Assembly: GCF_900105385.1 (NCBI RefSeq)
Contig: NZ_LT629772.1
Span: forward strand, 5,146,001-5,210,000
Length of the DNA stretch: 64,000 nucleotides
Reading direction: 5' to 3'
Origin: Microlunatus soli
Lineage (GTDB): Bacteria > Actinomycetota > Actinomycetes > Propionibacteriales > Propionibacteriaceae
The notes below the pieces were generated by a model. That model was not told where the DNA came from. It made no database searches and worked only from the letters and a program-made list of their open reading frames with translations. The position numbers and the translations under genes are program-made. The stretch's first letter is position 1. Each line of letters opens with the position of its first letter. This document shows positions 8,908 to 18,160 of the stretch, in pieces.

Positions 8908-10320
8908 ATGGAAACCGAGTCCGGCTCCGCGCCCTCGACGATCTTCGGCCCGCAGCTGCGCCGGCTGACCGTCGCGATGCTGGTGTTGATCACCCTCAGT
9001 GCCTTCGAAGCACTGGCGGTGACAACAGCGATGCCGACGATCAGTTCGGACCTGCACGGTCTCCGGCTGTACGCGCTCGCGTTTGCCGCGCCGCTGGCGA
9101 CCGGCGTGTTGGCGATGGTGGTCATCGGCAACTGGTCCGATCGCCGTGGTCCGCGGCTGCCGCTGCTGGTCACGGTGGTGTTGTTCACCGTGGGTGTGCT
9201 GATCTCCGGCCTGGCCGGCTCGATGACGGTGTTCGTGCTCGGCCGGGTCGTCCAGGGTGTCGGAACCGCAATGGTGGTGCCGATGTACGTGGTGGTCGCC
9301 CGGGTCTACCCCGAGGGACTGCACCCGAAGATCTTCGCCGCGTTTGCCGCGGCCTGGGTAGTGCCGTCACTGGTAGGTCCACTGGCCGCCGGTCTGGTCA
9401 CCGAACATCTCGGGTGGCGGTGGGTCTTCCTCGGGGTGGCCGCGCTCGTGCTGCCGGCGGTGGCGCTGCTGATTCCCGGTCTGCGGGACGCACGACTGGC
9501 GGTCGGCTCGCCCGAGGTCGCCTGGGTGCCGCAGCGGATCGTCGCCGGCGTTGTCGTCGGTGCAGCGGTGTTGATCTTGCACACCGTGACCGGCGACGCC
9601 GTCGACTGGCCGCCGATGATCATGGTCGCTGCCGCACTGGCAGCGGTGCTGGCCGTGGTGATCGCGATCCGCCAGTTGGCGCCGGAGCGGACCCTACGCT
9701 TCGGCCGCGGGCTGCCGGCGGTGGTCGGCTATCGGGGGCTGATCGGTGCCGCCTGGATCGCCTCCGAAGTGTACTTGCCGCTGATGTTGAAACAACGGTT
9801 CGGCCTCAGTCCGAGTGCCGCAGGTTTGGTGCTGACCGCGGGTGCGGTCGCCTGGTCGCTCGCGTCGTGGGTGCAAGGACGGATCGGCAGCCGGCGGTCG
9901 GATGTCCTGGTGGTCCGGCTGGGTACTGCGCTGATCGGTGTCGGCGCCGGGATGGCGTTGCTGACCGGCGCGCTCGGACTGCCGCCGCTGGTCGCGATCG
10001 TCAGCTGGGGGCTGGCCGGCAGCGGGATGGGGCTGATGTATCCGCGGCTGTCGGTGCTGCTGCTGCGCTTCTCCACGCCATCCCAACAGGGCTTCAATTC
10101 CTCGGCAGGTCAGATCGCCGAGTTCACCGGCATGGCACTCTCGCTCGCCGGCACCGCAGCCCTCTTCGCGCTCTTGATCAACTCCGGCGTGATCGCCTAC
10201 CTGGCGCCGTTCGCGTTCGCTTTGATCATTGTCGCGGCCGGTGTGCTGATCAGCGGCCGGGTGCTGCCGTCCTCGACGGTGGCCGAGCCGCCGGAGTCGG
10301 TGGCTGAACCGGTCGGCTGA
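8908..10320 (+). CDS. MFS transporter (multidrug-type)
   Basis: 470 residues with 12 to 14 hydrophobic helices. The first helix contains FEALAVTTAMPTI, as in DHA-type efflux pumps. GNWSDRRGPR is motif A, and RVVQGVGTAMVVPMY is motif B. The loop before the last helices is short. The substrate is unknown. The family resemblance is to actinobacterial multidrug exporters, and the sequence differs clearly from the DHA2 pump at 3096. It is preceded by a TTGAAC/TATTAC promoter and by the dnaJ hairpin, so it is probably transcribed alone. It forms the left edge of the accessory block that separates dnaJ from rsmE. Confidence 0.87.
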   Translation: METESGSAPSTIFGPQLRRLTVAMLVLITLSAFEALAVTTAMPTISSDLHGLRLYALAFAAPLATGVLAMVVIGNWSDRRGPRLPLLVTVVLFTVGVLISGLAGSMTVFVLGRVVQGVGTAMVVPMYVVVARVYPEGLHPKIFAAFAAAWVVPSLVGPLAAGLVTEHLGWRWVFLGVAALVLPAVALLIPGLRDARLAVGSPEVAWVPQRIVAGVVVGAAVLILHTVTGDAVDWPPMIMVAAALAAVLAVVIAIRQLAPERTLRFGRGLPAVVGYRGLIGAAWIASEVYLPLMLKQRFGLSPSAAGLVLTAGAVAWSLASWVQGRIGSRRSDVLVVRLGTALIGVGAGMALLTGALGLPPLVAIVSWGLAGSGMGLMYPRLSVLLLRFSTPSQQGFNSSAGQIAEFTGMALSLAGTAALFALLINSGVIAYLAPFAFALIIVAAGVLISGRVLPSSTVAEPPESVAEPVG

Positions 10321-10323
10321 GCG

Positions 10324-10879
10324 TCACAACAGGTGGGCGACGACGGCTGCCTCGGCCATCCTCGCCGCACCGTTGTCGATCTCGGAGCGGTCGGCGAACC
10401 AGAGTGCGGCCTCGACACAGCGAGTCAGCGACCATGCCAGGATCCGTTCGCCGGGGACATCGACGAGTTCGGCGACGATCGTGGTCCGGGCCGCCAGCAC
10501 ATTGCCCGGGTTGTAGTCGCCGTGCACGATCACCTCGCGTTCGGCGCTGCCGGGCAGCGTCCGGAGCAGGTCGATCCCGTAGCTGACCAGCCCGGCGTCG
10601 TACGGCGGCTTGACGGTCTGCATCCGTCGCTCGGCCAGACCCGCCCACTCGGCGGTGAGTTCCTCGTGCTCGCTGATCGGGATGCCCGGACGGCACCGCG
10701 CGATCAGCAACGCGTAGTCGTCGTGATCATGGTCCAGTAACCGGATGGCGCCCCGCCCGTCCCACCAGTGCAATGCATCGGCCGAGTCGCAGACCCCATC
10801 GGCGGACGTAGCTGTCGATCAGCTGGGGGAGTCGGTCCTGCCAGCCGGTCCCGTTTACGCTTCGACTGTACGAGATCAC
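10324..10879 (-). pseudogene. Decayed streptomycin-6-kinase/hydroxyurea-kinase-like gene
   Basis: The C-terminal two thirds is an open frame of about 149 codons with family features: HWWDGRGAIRLLDHD, LLIARCRPG and the catalytic loop VIVHGDYNPGNVL. It has no ATG/GTG start at a sensible position, only a TTG at 10773. In another frame just upstream, from a GTG at 10879, one reads GWQDRLPQLIDSYVRRWGLRLG, which matches the N-terminus of the same family. The roughly 50 residues of the nucleotide-binding N-lobe that should join the two parts are absent, and the frames do not match. This indicates an internal deletion near 10790-10810 with a frameshift. Inactivity is inferred. Confidence 0.65.
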
Positions 10880-10915
10880 CGGTCGGCGGCATCGCACCAC
10901 ACCCGGTGGCCGAGG

Positions 10916-12847
10916 TCAGCCGGGTTGATACTGATCTTGATCGAGGGCAGCCTGCCATACCTGTTGGGGGAAGGTGCCGATGCCGAGATCGTGGTCGCCG
11001 GTGTGATCGGTGATGATCACGCGGCCGAAGCGGGTGCGCCAGACGAGGATGCCTGGCTCGGGTTGTCGGACCGACACCCCACCGTGGGTCTTGTATCGAT
11101 GCTCCGGCCGACTCAGCGGGCCGAGGTTGTGCAGTCCGGTCTGGCCGGGCACGCCGATCCGGTACGGGATCGTGTGGTCGATGTCGCCGTCCCGGCCGAC
11201 CCGATTGCTGAACGGGAACACGCTCCGTGGATGACGGAAGTACAGCGCGTCCCGCATCCGGGGCGGAGCCTCGTAGGCGTCCACGGCGGGGATGCGGTCC
11301 GGGACGAGAACGGGCTGGAGGTTGATCATGGTCCGTTCGCCGAACCAGTCGGTCAGTTGCGCCAGCAGCACCGGCCCGATCTCCTCGATCCGTGCAACGG
11401 CGGCGTCGGTGTCACCGGACGGCCCGAGCGTCGCCGGAGAGTCGGGATGATGGGCGTCATGGCTGAGGAGGGTGGCGATATCGCCGGCAGTGCACTGCAC
11501 ATGCAGGGTGATCGAGGGCAGCAGCCGGCCGGGGTCGAGGTGCTTGATCAACAACCGGACGGCGGCCGTCTCACTCTCACGAGGCGATCGTCCGAACAGT
11601 CCCGGATCGGCGGATGGCGCGGGCCGATGATCGTGATCGTGATTCACCGGCTGCGATGGCCTGGCGATCTCTGCCGGCTCGAACGCGCCGGGCTCGGGGT
11701 GGTGTGGAGCTGTGCTTCTGGTCGGCTCATGGCTGTCGATCGAGTCGCTGCCACCGGTCGACGCCCCAAGGAATTGGCGCTCGCTGCCGTCCATCGCGTC
11801 GTCCGATTGTGTCGACAGCCTGTCGGCGGGACCCCGCGTCCGGTCGTCGGCCTGGTCGACCGACCCGTCGCCGAGACGTTCGGCCGAGCTACTGGCGGGC
11901 TGCTCGTCGAAGCTGTCGTCGGAACCTTGCCGTTCGTCGCTGGCGCGGTCCGTGTCGTCCTCGCTCGACTCAGGTTCGTCCTCCGGTGCTGATTCGGTGG
12001 GGAGAGTGTTGTCGATCTCGGCCGTCAGCAGGTCGAACAACTCGGGCTGCGCTCCGGCGACCAGGACCCGGACCGCGAGGACGGGGTTGGCCAACACGCC
12101 GAGGGCGACCGCGCGCCATTCCTCCAGCGTGGTGGCACCGCGCGGGTTGACGCCGCGGATCGGGGTCGGTGTGGCACGAATGATGCGGGCGATCCGGTCG
12201 ACCATCGCGTCCAGCCAGATCGCATCGGCGGCATCCATCCGCGCATAGACGGTCTTGATCGCGTCCTCGGTCGCTTGTGACAGGTGGACGCCGCGGGACC
12301 GTAGCGCCTGCTCCAACCGTTCCTTCACGCCGTCGGGATCGACGCGCATGATCGCGGCCTGCAACCGGGTCTCCATGGTGTGCAGCTTCGTGCCGGGCAG
12401 TCCGGCGGCCAGGATCTCATCGATCCGACCGACCTGCTCCGCCGACAGCTCTCGAGTGCGGCGGGCGATCGTCCGCACCGGCCACTCGTTGACCTGGCCG
12501 TCGAGGACGAGTTGCCAGATCCGCGGGAAACGATGTCGCAGGTCCAAGGCGTCGGCGATCAACGTCCGTGCCGCACCGACGGTGTCGGCGATCTCGAGGG
12601 CCAGCTCCGCGGCGGCGAACTCGGCGACCGGCGGCGTCCCGGCACCACCCAGCTGCATCGCGCGTTCACCGACCAACGCGACCGGCAGGGATCCCTGCAG
12701 TGGAAGGCCATCCGGCTGATATTGATCGGCCCAGTGCGCCGCGGTGATCAGCACTCGGCATTGCGCCAGCCGCTGCAGCTGACGGCACGCCCGGATCTCG
12801 CCCGCCGACTCCCGGCGATCGAGCTCCACGACGGGCCGATCCATCAT
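10916..12847 (-). CDS. DUF222 / HNH endonuclease domain protein
   Basis: 643 residues. Residues about 20-270 form the helical DUF222 domain (13E12-repeat type): AELALEIADTVGAARTLI, LDGQVNEWPVRTIARRTREL and a MDAADAIWLDAMVD stretch. Residues about 285-430 are a very acidic Ser/Asp/Glu-rich low-complexity insert. The HNH nuclease follows: DIDHTIPY, then GLHNLGPLSRPEHRYKTHGG, with His, Asn and His ligands present. Such proteins are multicopy and mobile-like in many actinobacteria (the REP13E12 group), but their biological role is not established. It stands alone, flanked by a decayed kinase and a 515-bp gene-free stretch, which suggests acquisition. Confidence 0.85.
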   Translation of the reverse strand: MMDRPVVELDRRESAGEIRACRQLQRLAQCRVLITAAHWADQYQPDGLPLQGSLPVALVGERAMQLGGAGTPPVAEFAAAELALEIADTVGAARTLIADALDLRHRFPRIWQLVLDGQVNEWPVRTIARRTRELSAEQVGRIDEILAAGLPGTKLHTMETRLQAAIMRVDPDGVKERLEQALRSRGVHLSQATEDAIKTVYARMDAADAIWLDAMVDRIARIIRATPTPIRGVNPRGATTLEEWRAVALGVLANPVLAVRVLVAGAQPELFDLLTAEIDNTLPTESAPEDEPESSEDDTDRASDERQGSDDSFDEQPASSSAERLGDGSVDQADDRTRGPADRLSTQSDDAMDGSERQFLGASTGGSDSIDSHEPTRSTAPHHPEPGAFEPAEIARPSQPVNHDHDHRPAPSADPGLFGRSPRESETAAVRLLIKHLDPGRLLPSITLHVQCTAGDIATLLSHDAHHPDSPATLGPSGDTDAAVARIEEIGPVLLAQLTDWFGERTMINLQPVLVPDRIPAVDAYEAPPRMRDALYFRHPRSVFPFSNRVGRDGDIDHTIPYRIGVPGQTGLHNLGPLSRPEHRYKTHGGVSVRQPEPGILVWRTRFGRVIITDHTGDHDLGIGTFPQQVWQAALDQDQYQPG

Positions 12848-13362
12848 GAACTCAACCTATTCGGCCCCTCTGACAAAACCCCCTGAACTCGATGCCACGG
12901 CGCACCCGGAATGATCACGAGTTGATCTCATTGACCGATCCGGTCGGAGACTGGTATCCGGGTGTGTCGGAGACGTCGGCGACCGGGCGAAACCTGGGCA
13001 GGGTCCGCATGCGTGGGGCGCAAGCAGGCGGCCCGTTGAGGGGCAAGATCAACATCGTGGTTGGTCATGTTCATTCAGCGCGGCTCCATGATCAGCCGCT
13101 TAAGGCAACCCCTTGCAGGGTGGGCCCGCTGGCGCACTCGGCGATGATCTTGCGGGAGTCGATCCTCGACGCGGTCTGGTGCCACCCCAGCTGGCGCAGT
13201 GTCGGAGTCTGCCGTGCTGGAGAGGGTGACGATGCTGCTCGAGATGCGTGCTCGGCGTCGTCTTCGCCGACGAACGGGACAAACTCGGTTGACCCGACCA
13301 GCGTGACCGTCGCGGCGGAATTCCGATGACGCAACCGTTCAGGACCGCTACCGTCGCTGCTT
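12848..13362. other. 515-bp stretch without a recognisable gene
   Basis: Short frames on both strands (12892-13329 forward, 13092-13334 reverse) have no family features, no Shine-Dalgarno site and poor codon bias. The reverse frame has a modestly protein-like end (RKIIAECASGPTLQGV), so a fragment of a lost gene is possible. No tRNA, no long inverted repeat and no terminator were seen. The stretch must hold the promoters of the DUF222 gene and the downstream kinase. Confidence 0.5.
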
Positions 13363-14271
13363 GTGACGGTGGAGAGCCAGATTCATGCTGCGGCGGTGGA
13401 ACTGATTGCCCCGGGAGCGCGGATCGAACGGGTACACCGCTTCCGTCGGCAGCCGTATCCGTTTCCGGCTGCGTTGCGGTTGGACACCGTGGACGGTCCG
13501 ATCGACTGTGTGGTGAAGACAGCGACCGGACAACGAGAGTTGACCACCGAGGCCGACGCGCTGGTCGTGCTGGCGGAGCTCGATTTCGCTGCGCCGCGAC
13601 TGCTCGCCGGACCGACGGTCGTGGACACCGACGCCGGTCGGATCGAGGTGCTGGTGATGACCCGGCTGCCCGGCGATGCCCTGCCCTGGTTCGGGGTCGA
13701 TGATGTGGCCACCGCCGACCGGACCTGTCGACTGATCATCGAAGCGGTCGACCGCTTGCATGCCCTGACGCCACGGGTGGAGGCGCTGTCGGCCGGGTCC
13801 GCGATCCCGCGCCGCACGCTCGGCCAGGAGTTGACCGACGTGATCGGACGCGACACCGGCTGGTCCTCGACCGACACCTTCACCGACGCAGTGGATGTGC
13901 TGGCCGACGTGCTACCGCGGCACGAGGTGCCGCTGGTGTTCTCCAACGGCGACTACAACCCGGTCAACGCGCTCGCCGACGACACCGGCCTGACCGGCTG
14001 GGTGGACTTCGAGCATGCGGGCCTGGAGGATCCGCTGATCGGCTTTCCCAAGTTCGGGTTCTGGGCGCAGGACAGCGGGTGGCGGCTGGCCAGTCAGGTC
14101 GGCCTGGTCGAACGCTATCTGTATCGGCACCGGGTGCCGCCGGAGACCTTCGCCGTACGGGTCGCTCTCCGAGGGCTGACCCATCTGCACGACTCCGACC
14201 CTGCTGACCCTCCGCTGATCATGATCGACCAGATCGAGCGGGCCGTCGACGAGCTCAAGTCCCGCGGCTGA
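13363..14271 (+). CDS. Phosphotransferase of the aminoglycoside-kinase (APH) fold
   Basis: 302 residues from a GTG. The N-lobe contains CVVKTATGQRELTTEADAL, with the ATP-contacting Lys and a Glu. The catalytic loop is VFSNGDYNPVNAL, in which the usual His of HGDxxxxN is replaced by Asn while Asp and the second Asn are kept. The metal-binding motif is WVDFEHAGLEDP. The substrate could be a sugar, amino alcohol or drug. The change in the loop is common enough in divergent APH proteins that activity is still likely. It lies 80 bp before rsmE, same strand. Confidence 0.8.
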   Translation: MTVESQIHAAAVELIAPGARIERVHRFRRQPYPFPAALRLDTVDGPIDCVVKTATGQRELTTEADALVVLAELDFAAPRLLAGPTVVDTDAGRIEVLVMTRLPGDALPWFGVDDVATADRTCRLIIEAVDRLHALTPRVEALSAGSAIPRRTLGQELTDVIGRDTGWSSTDTFTDAVDVLADVLPRHEVPLVFSNGDYNPVNALADDTGLTGWVDFEHAGLEDPLIGFPKFGFWAQDSGWRLASQVGLVERYLYRHRVPPETFAVRVALRGLTHLHDSDPADPPLIMIDQIERAVDELKSRG

Positions 14272-14351
14272 CGCGGCTGCCCGGGACTTCGCCGTCCGCT
14301 GATGCGAAGCCGGACTTGCCGCGACCTGCCCGAGCAGGGCAGCGTAGTGCT

Positions 14352-15095
14352 GTGACCGATCCTGTGTTCTTGTCCGAGCTGGCCGACCCGCTGCCCGAGA
14401 TCGGTACGACGGTGGTGCTCGACGGCAGCGAAGGACGCCATGCGGCGACGGTGCGCCGGATCGGACCGGGGGAATCGGTGATCATCGCCGACGGCGCCGG
14501 ACGCGGCGTCCGGGGCACGGTGGTCGCCACTACGAAGACCAGCATCGACCTCGAGGTGACCGGCCTGCTGACCAGCGATCAGCCGCCGCTGACGATCACC
14601 GTCGCACAGGCGCTGGCCAAGGGTGATCGATCGGATATCGCCCTGGAGATGATCACCGAACTCGGCGCGGGCACGATCATCCCGTGGCAGGCGTCCCGGT
14701 CGATCGTCCGCTGGCAAGGGGAGCGAGCGACGAAGTCTCATGCCCGCTGGCTGAGCACGGTCCGGGAGGCGACGAAGCAATCCCGCCGACTGCGGGTCCC
14801 CGAGGTGACCCCGGTCGCATCCACCAAACAGCTGACATCCATGATTGCTGATCATGAACTGACTCTGGTGCTGCACGAGGAAGCGACCGAACGGCTCGCC
14901 GACCTGCGACTGCCGCAGACCGGGGCGATCATGATCATCGTGGGGCCGGAGGGTGGCATCGCGCCGAGCGAGTTGGACGCGTTCACCGCTGCCGGTGGTC
15001 GATCGGTGGTGATCAGCGACGGTGTGTTGCGGACGTCGACGGCAGCAGCCGTGGCGATCGCCGGGGTGCTGTTGCGAGGCACCGGAACAGGCTGA
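14352..15095 (+). CDS. rsmE: 16S rRNA (uracil1498-N3)-methyltransferase RsmE
   Basis: 247 residues from the GTG at 14352 (VTDPVFLSEL), the standard family start; an in-frame upstream start at 14316 would add 12 unconserved residues. An N-terminal PUA-like domain (EGRHAATVRRIGPGE) is followed by the SPOUT methyltransferase domain: VAQALAKGDRSDIALEMITELG, then the knot residues IIVGPEGGIAPSELDAF and LRTSTAAAVAI. It methylates 16S rRNA U1498 in the 30S subunit. In actinobacteria rsmE normally follows dnaJ directly; here 5.5 kb of accessory genes lie between them. Confidence 0.95.
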   Translation: MTDPVFLSELADPLPEIGTTVVLDGSEGRHAATVRRIGPGESVIIADGAGRGVRGTVVATTKTSIDLEVTGLLTSDQPPLTITVAQALAKGDRSDIALEMITELGAGTIIPWQASRSIVRWQGERATKSHARWLSTVREATKQSRRLRVPEVTPVASTKQLTSMIADHELTLVLHEEATERLADLRLPQTGAIMIIVGPEGGIAPSELDAFTAAGGRSVVISDGVLRTSTAAAVAIAGVLLRGTGTG

Positions 15096-15227
15096 CCGCG
15101 CACCCGGATCAGGAGCCCGGTGCGATGAGTGCCGTCAACGCACCGTCCACAAGGGTCCTCTCGACCGGCGATGCGCTGCTGTGGCTGGTAGCTGTGGTCG
15201 AGACCGCGCCGGCGTAACGTGCTGTCC

Positions 15228-16736
15228 ATGATCACCGCAGTGCCGGAGAAGACCACCGATGTGCTGATCGTGGGCGCCGGACCGACCGGTCTGATGGCGG
15301 CCCTGGTGCTTGCTCATGCCGGCGTCCGGGCCGAGATCATCGACCCGAAACCCGGCCCGACCCGCGAGTCACGGGCGCTGGGCGTACAGGCCCGGTCGAT
15401 GGAGTTGTACGCCCAGCTCGGCCTGGTCGACCAGGTGGTCGCAGGATCCACCACCGCCGCCGCACTGCAGTTGGGATGGCAGGACCGGCCGGGGCGGCGA
15501 GTGGAGCTCACGTTCCTGCAGCAACGGGTCAGCGACTATCCCGGACTGCACGTGTTCGAGCAGAGTCGCAACGAGACCCTGCTGTACGAAGCACTGCGGG
15601 CCCGCGATCGTGAGGTGCGATGGGGTGATCGGCTGGTCGACCTCACGGTCGAGTCCGACGGTGTCCGGGTGCTGACCGATCATGACGGGGAGCTGTCGCG
15701 GGTGAACGCCCGTTGGTGCATCGGCGCGGACGGCGCGACATCGATGGTCCGCCGTCAGCTCGACGTCCCCTTCGACGGGGTGACCGACCCGGGCCGCTTC
15801 TGGGTCGCCGATGTCCGGCAGGTCCGGGGCCTGCCCGACGACGTGATCAATCTGCGGTTCGGCACCGACGACCTGCTGTTGTCCTTCCCGCTCGGGCCCG
15901 GCGGGCATCATCGGCTGCTCGGTGTGGTCGGTGACGCCGAGCCGACCGCCGAGTCGGTGCTCCCCGGTGTGACGACGACGTACGGAATCAGCTACGGCGA
16001 GATCGACTGGTTCGCTCATTACCGCGTCCATCACCGGGTCGCCGCCCGGTTCCGGCAGGGGCCGGTGTTCCTGGCCGGCGACGCCGCGCACGTACACTCG
16101 CCGGTCGGCGGACAGGGCATGAACACCGGGCTGCAGGACGCTCACAATCTCGCCCTGGCGATCGCCGACGTGGTGGCCGGGCGCACCGACCCGTCCGGCG
16201 ACGAGCTCCGGCTCGACCGCTACCAGACCGAGCGCCGACCGGTGGCCCGCCATCTGGTGGACCTGACCGATCGGGCCTTCACTCTGATGTCCGGACGCGG
16301 TGGCGTGCGCGGAGTGATCCGCCGGCAGTTCGCCACCGGGCTCGCCCCGCTGGTGGCCACCGTGGTGCCGCGGCTGCCGGCCCGTTCCCGGTTCGGTGGC
16401 TACCTCGGCCAGACCCGGATCCGCTATCCGATGCCGAGCAGCGATGACCCGGTCGTCGGCCGACGGCTTCCGCCCGCCGGCGACAACCACGCACTGCTTG
16501 CCGACTTCGGCTGGCAGTTGCATCGCTACGGCGGCACCCGGCAGGCGGGGCGGGACAGCGCAGACGGGATCCCCGGCTGGCTCGGCGAACCGCACCAGTT
16601 GCCGGCCGATCCCACCGGCCGGCTGCAACCCGATCGAACCTATCTGGTCCGGCCGGACGGGTTCGTCGCCGCCTCAGCGGCGATCGGCGACGGATCGGCG
16701 ATCGCGACAGCACTGGCGCAGCACGGTCTGCGGTAA
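15228..16736 (+). CDS. FAD-dependent aromatic monooxygenase
   Basis: 502 residues from the ATG at 15228; a GTG three codons upstream is possible. The N-terminal Rossmann motif is LIVGAGPTGLMAALVLAHAG. The second FAD motif is FLAGDAAHVHSPVGGQGMNTG, with DAHNLALAI after it. It is in the PheA/TfdB (class A flavin monooxygenase) family that hydroxylates phenols, polyketides or rifamycins with NAD(P)H and O2. The C-terminus holds a short thioredoxin-like region with RPDGFVAAS, usual for the phenol hydroxylase and rifampicin monooxygenase branches. The substrate is unknown. A palindromic element follows its stop. Confidence 0.88.
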   Translation: MITAVPEKTTDVLIVGAGPTGLMAALVLAHAGVRAEIIDPKPGPTRESRALGVQARSMELYAQLGLVDQVVAGSTTAAALQLGWQDRPGRRVELTFLQQRVSDYPGLHVFEQSRNETLLYEALRARDREVRWGDRLVDLTVESDGVRVLTDHDGELSRVNARWCIGADGATSMVRRQLDVPFDGVTDPGRFWVADVRQVRGLPDDVINLRFGTDDLLLSFPLGPGGHHRLLGVVGDAEPTAESVLPGVTTTYGISYGEIDWFAHYRVHHRVAARFRQGPVFLAGDAAHVHSPVGGQGMNTGLQDAHNLALAIADVVAGRTDPSGDELRLDRYQTERRPVARHLVDLTDRAFTLMSGRGGVRGVIRRQFATGLAPLVATVVPRLPARSRFGGYLGQTRIRYPMPSSDDPVVGRRLPPAGDNHALLADFGWQLHRYGGTRQAGRDSADGIPGWLGEPHQLPADPTGRLQPDRTYLVRPDGFVAASAAIGDGSAIATALAQHGLR

Positions 16737-16750
16737 CCCACCAAGCAAAA

Positions 16751-16820
16751 CGCGATCTCATCGCCCGCCGCCGTCCGCCTCCACGCCTGACGGCCGTCGC
16801 CGAGGCGTCTTGAGATCGCG
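16751..16820. repeat. 70-bp palindromic element, copy 1
   Basis: Arms CGCGATCTCA (16751-16760) and TGAGATCGCG (16811-16820) enclose 50 bp. Pairing extends outward to AACGCGATCTCA/TGAGATCGCGTT and, past one mismatch, GCA/TGC. It fills the gap between the monooxygenase and tgt. The second copy, with the same arms and the same 50-bp interior, is at 45951-46020. Confidence 0.75.
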
Positions 16821-16849
16821 TTCTGCCTGGGATCTGGCATCCTCGTGCG

Positions 16850-18151
16850 GTGGACTCAAACGATCGCGGGCCCGTCAACGGCCCGGCCGGCTTCTCCTTC
16901 GACGTCGCTGACGAGATTCCCGGTGGCCTCGGCCGGACCGGCGTGCTCCACACACCGCACGGCGACATCGTGACGCCGGCGTTCACCCCGGTCGGCACCA
17001 AGGCCACCATCAAGTCGGTGCTGCCGGAGTCGATGGCCGAACTGGGGGCCCAGGCGCTGCTGGCCAACGCCTACCACCTCTTCCTGCAGCCGGGTTCCGA
17101 CATCGTCGACGAAGCCGGTGGTCTCGGCGCGTTCATGAACTGGCCCGGCCCGACCTTCACCGACAGCGGCGGTTTCCAGGTGATGAGCTTGGGCAGCGGG
17201 CACAAGAAAGTGATCTCGATGTCCCTTGTGGACAAGGGATCCGGTGCCAGCGGAGCGGGGCAGCAACTGCCGAAGGAGGTGTACACCTCGTCGGGCAAGA
17301 GCGGCAAGCTGGTCCAGGTCGACGACGACGGCGTCACCTTCACCTCACACATCGACGGCAGCCGGCACCGATTCACCCCGGAGGTGTCGATGGGCATCCA
17401 GCATCAACTCGGCGCCGACGTGATGTTCGCCTTCGACGAGTTGACCACGCTGTCCGACCCACGTAGCTACCAGGAGCTGTCACTGGACCGGACCACCGCC
17501 TGGGCGCAGCGCTGCCTGGACGAGCACGAACGGCTGACCGCCGAACGCAGCCATCGGCCGTACCAGGCGCTGTTCGGGGTGATCCAGGGTGCGCAGTACG
17601 AGGACCTGCGGCGCAAGGCGGTCCGGGATCTGTTGGCCCTGCGTTCGCCGGCGGATCGGCCGTTCGACGGCTACGGGATCGGCGGTGCGCTGGAGAAGGA
17701 GAACCTCGGGACCATCGTCGGCTGGGTGTGTTCCGAACTGCCCGTCGAGGCCCCCCGACACCTGCTCGGGATCTCCGAACCCGACGACTTCTTCGCTGCC
17801 ATCGAGAACGGCGCCGACACCTTCGACTGTGTGTCACCGGCCCGGGTCGCGCGCAACGCGGCCCTCTACACCCGCGACGGCCGGTTCAACGTGAACACCG
17901 CCGCCCAGCGGCGCAACTTCACCCCGGTCGACGAGGACTGCGACTGCTACACCTGCACCCACTACACCCGCGCCTATCTGCACCATTTGTTCAAGGCACA
18001 CGAGATGCTGGCCAACACGCTGGCCACCATTCACAACGAGCGCTTCATCGTCCGGCTGGTCGACGACATCCGGGCCAGCATCACCGCCGGTGACTTCGCC
18101 GAGCTGAAGGCCGACTTCCTCGGCCGCTACTACGCCGGCCGACGTGGCTAG
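16850..18151 (+). CDS. tgt: Queuine/7-deazaguanine tRNA-ribosyltransferase (TGT)
   Basis: 433 residues from a GTG. DSGGFQVMSLG contains the catalytic nucleophile region, and MFAFDELTTL carries the second Asp. The zinc site is CDCYTCTHYTRAYLHHLF. Bacterial TGTs have about 375 residues; here roughly 45 extra residues follow the FQVMSLG motif, an insertion typical of actinobacterial members. The enzyme exchanges G34 of GUN-anticodon tRNAs for preQ1 or queuine. No other queuosine gene is in the window, so the source of base (de novo or salvage) is open. Palindromic DNA separates it from the upstream gene. Confidence 0.95.
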   Translation: MDSNDRGPVNGPAGFSFDVADEIPGGLGRTGVLHTPHGDIVTPAFTPVGTKATIKSVLPESMAELGAQALLANAYHLFLQPGSDIVDEAGGLGAFMNWPGPTFTDSGGFQVMSLGSGHKKVISMSLVDKGSGASGAGQQLPKEVYTSSGKSGKLVQVDDDGVTFTSHIDGSRHRFTPEVSMGIQHQLGADVMFAFDELTTLSDPRSYQELSLDRTTAWAQRCLDEHERLTAERSHRPYQALFGVIQGAQYEDLRRKAVRDLLALRSPADRPFDGYGIGGALEKENLGTIVGWVCSELPVEAPRHLLGISEPDDFFAAIENGADTFDCVSPARVARNAALYTRDGRFNVNTAAQRRNFTPVDEDCDCYTCTHYTRAYLHHLFKAHEMLANTLATIHNERFIVRLVDDIRASITAGDFAELKADFLGRYYAGRRG

Positions 18152-18160
18152 TCTCGCGCG

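Noticed and set aside
7644-9188. Long reverse frame opposite dnaJ
   Set aside because: No motif; a third-position GC artefact.
12892-13329. 145-codon forward frame
   Set aside because: No ribosome site, no family resemblance, poor codon bias.
15228-16736. Antibiotic biosynthesis cluster around the monooxygenase
   Set aside because: No polyketide, peptide or terpene synthase in the neighbourhood; the enzyme stands alone.
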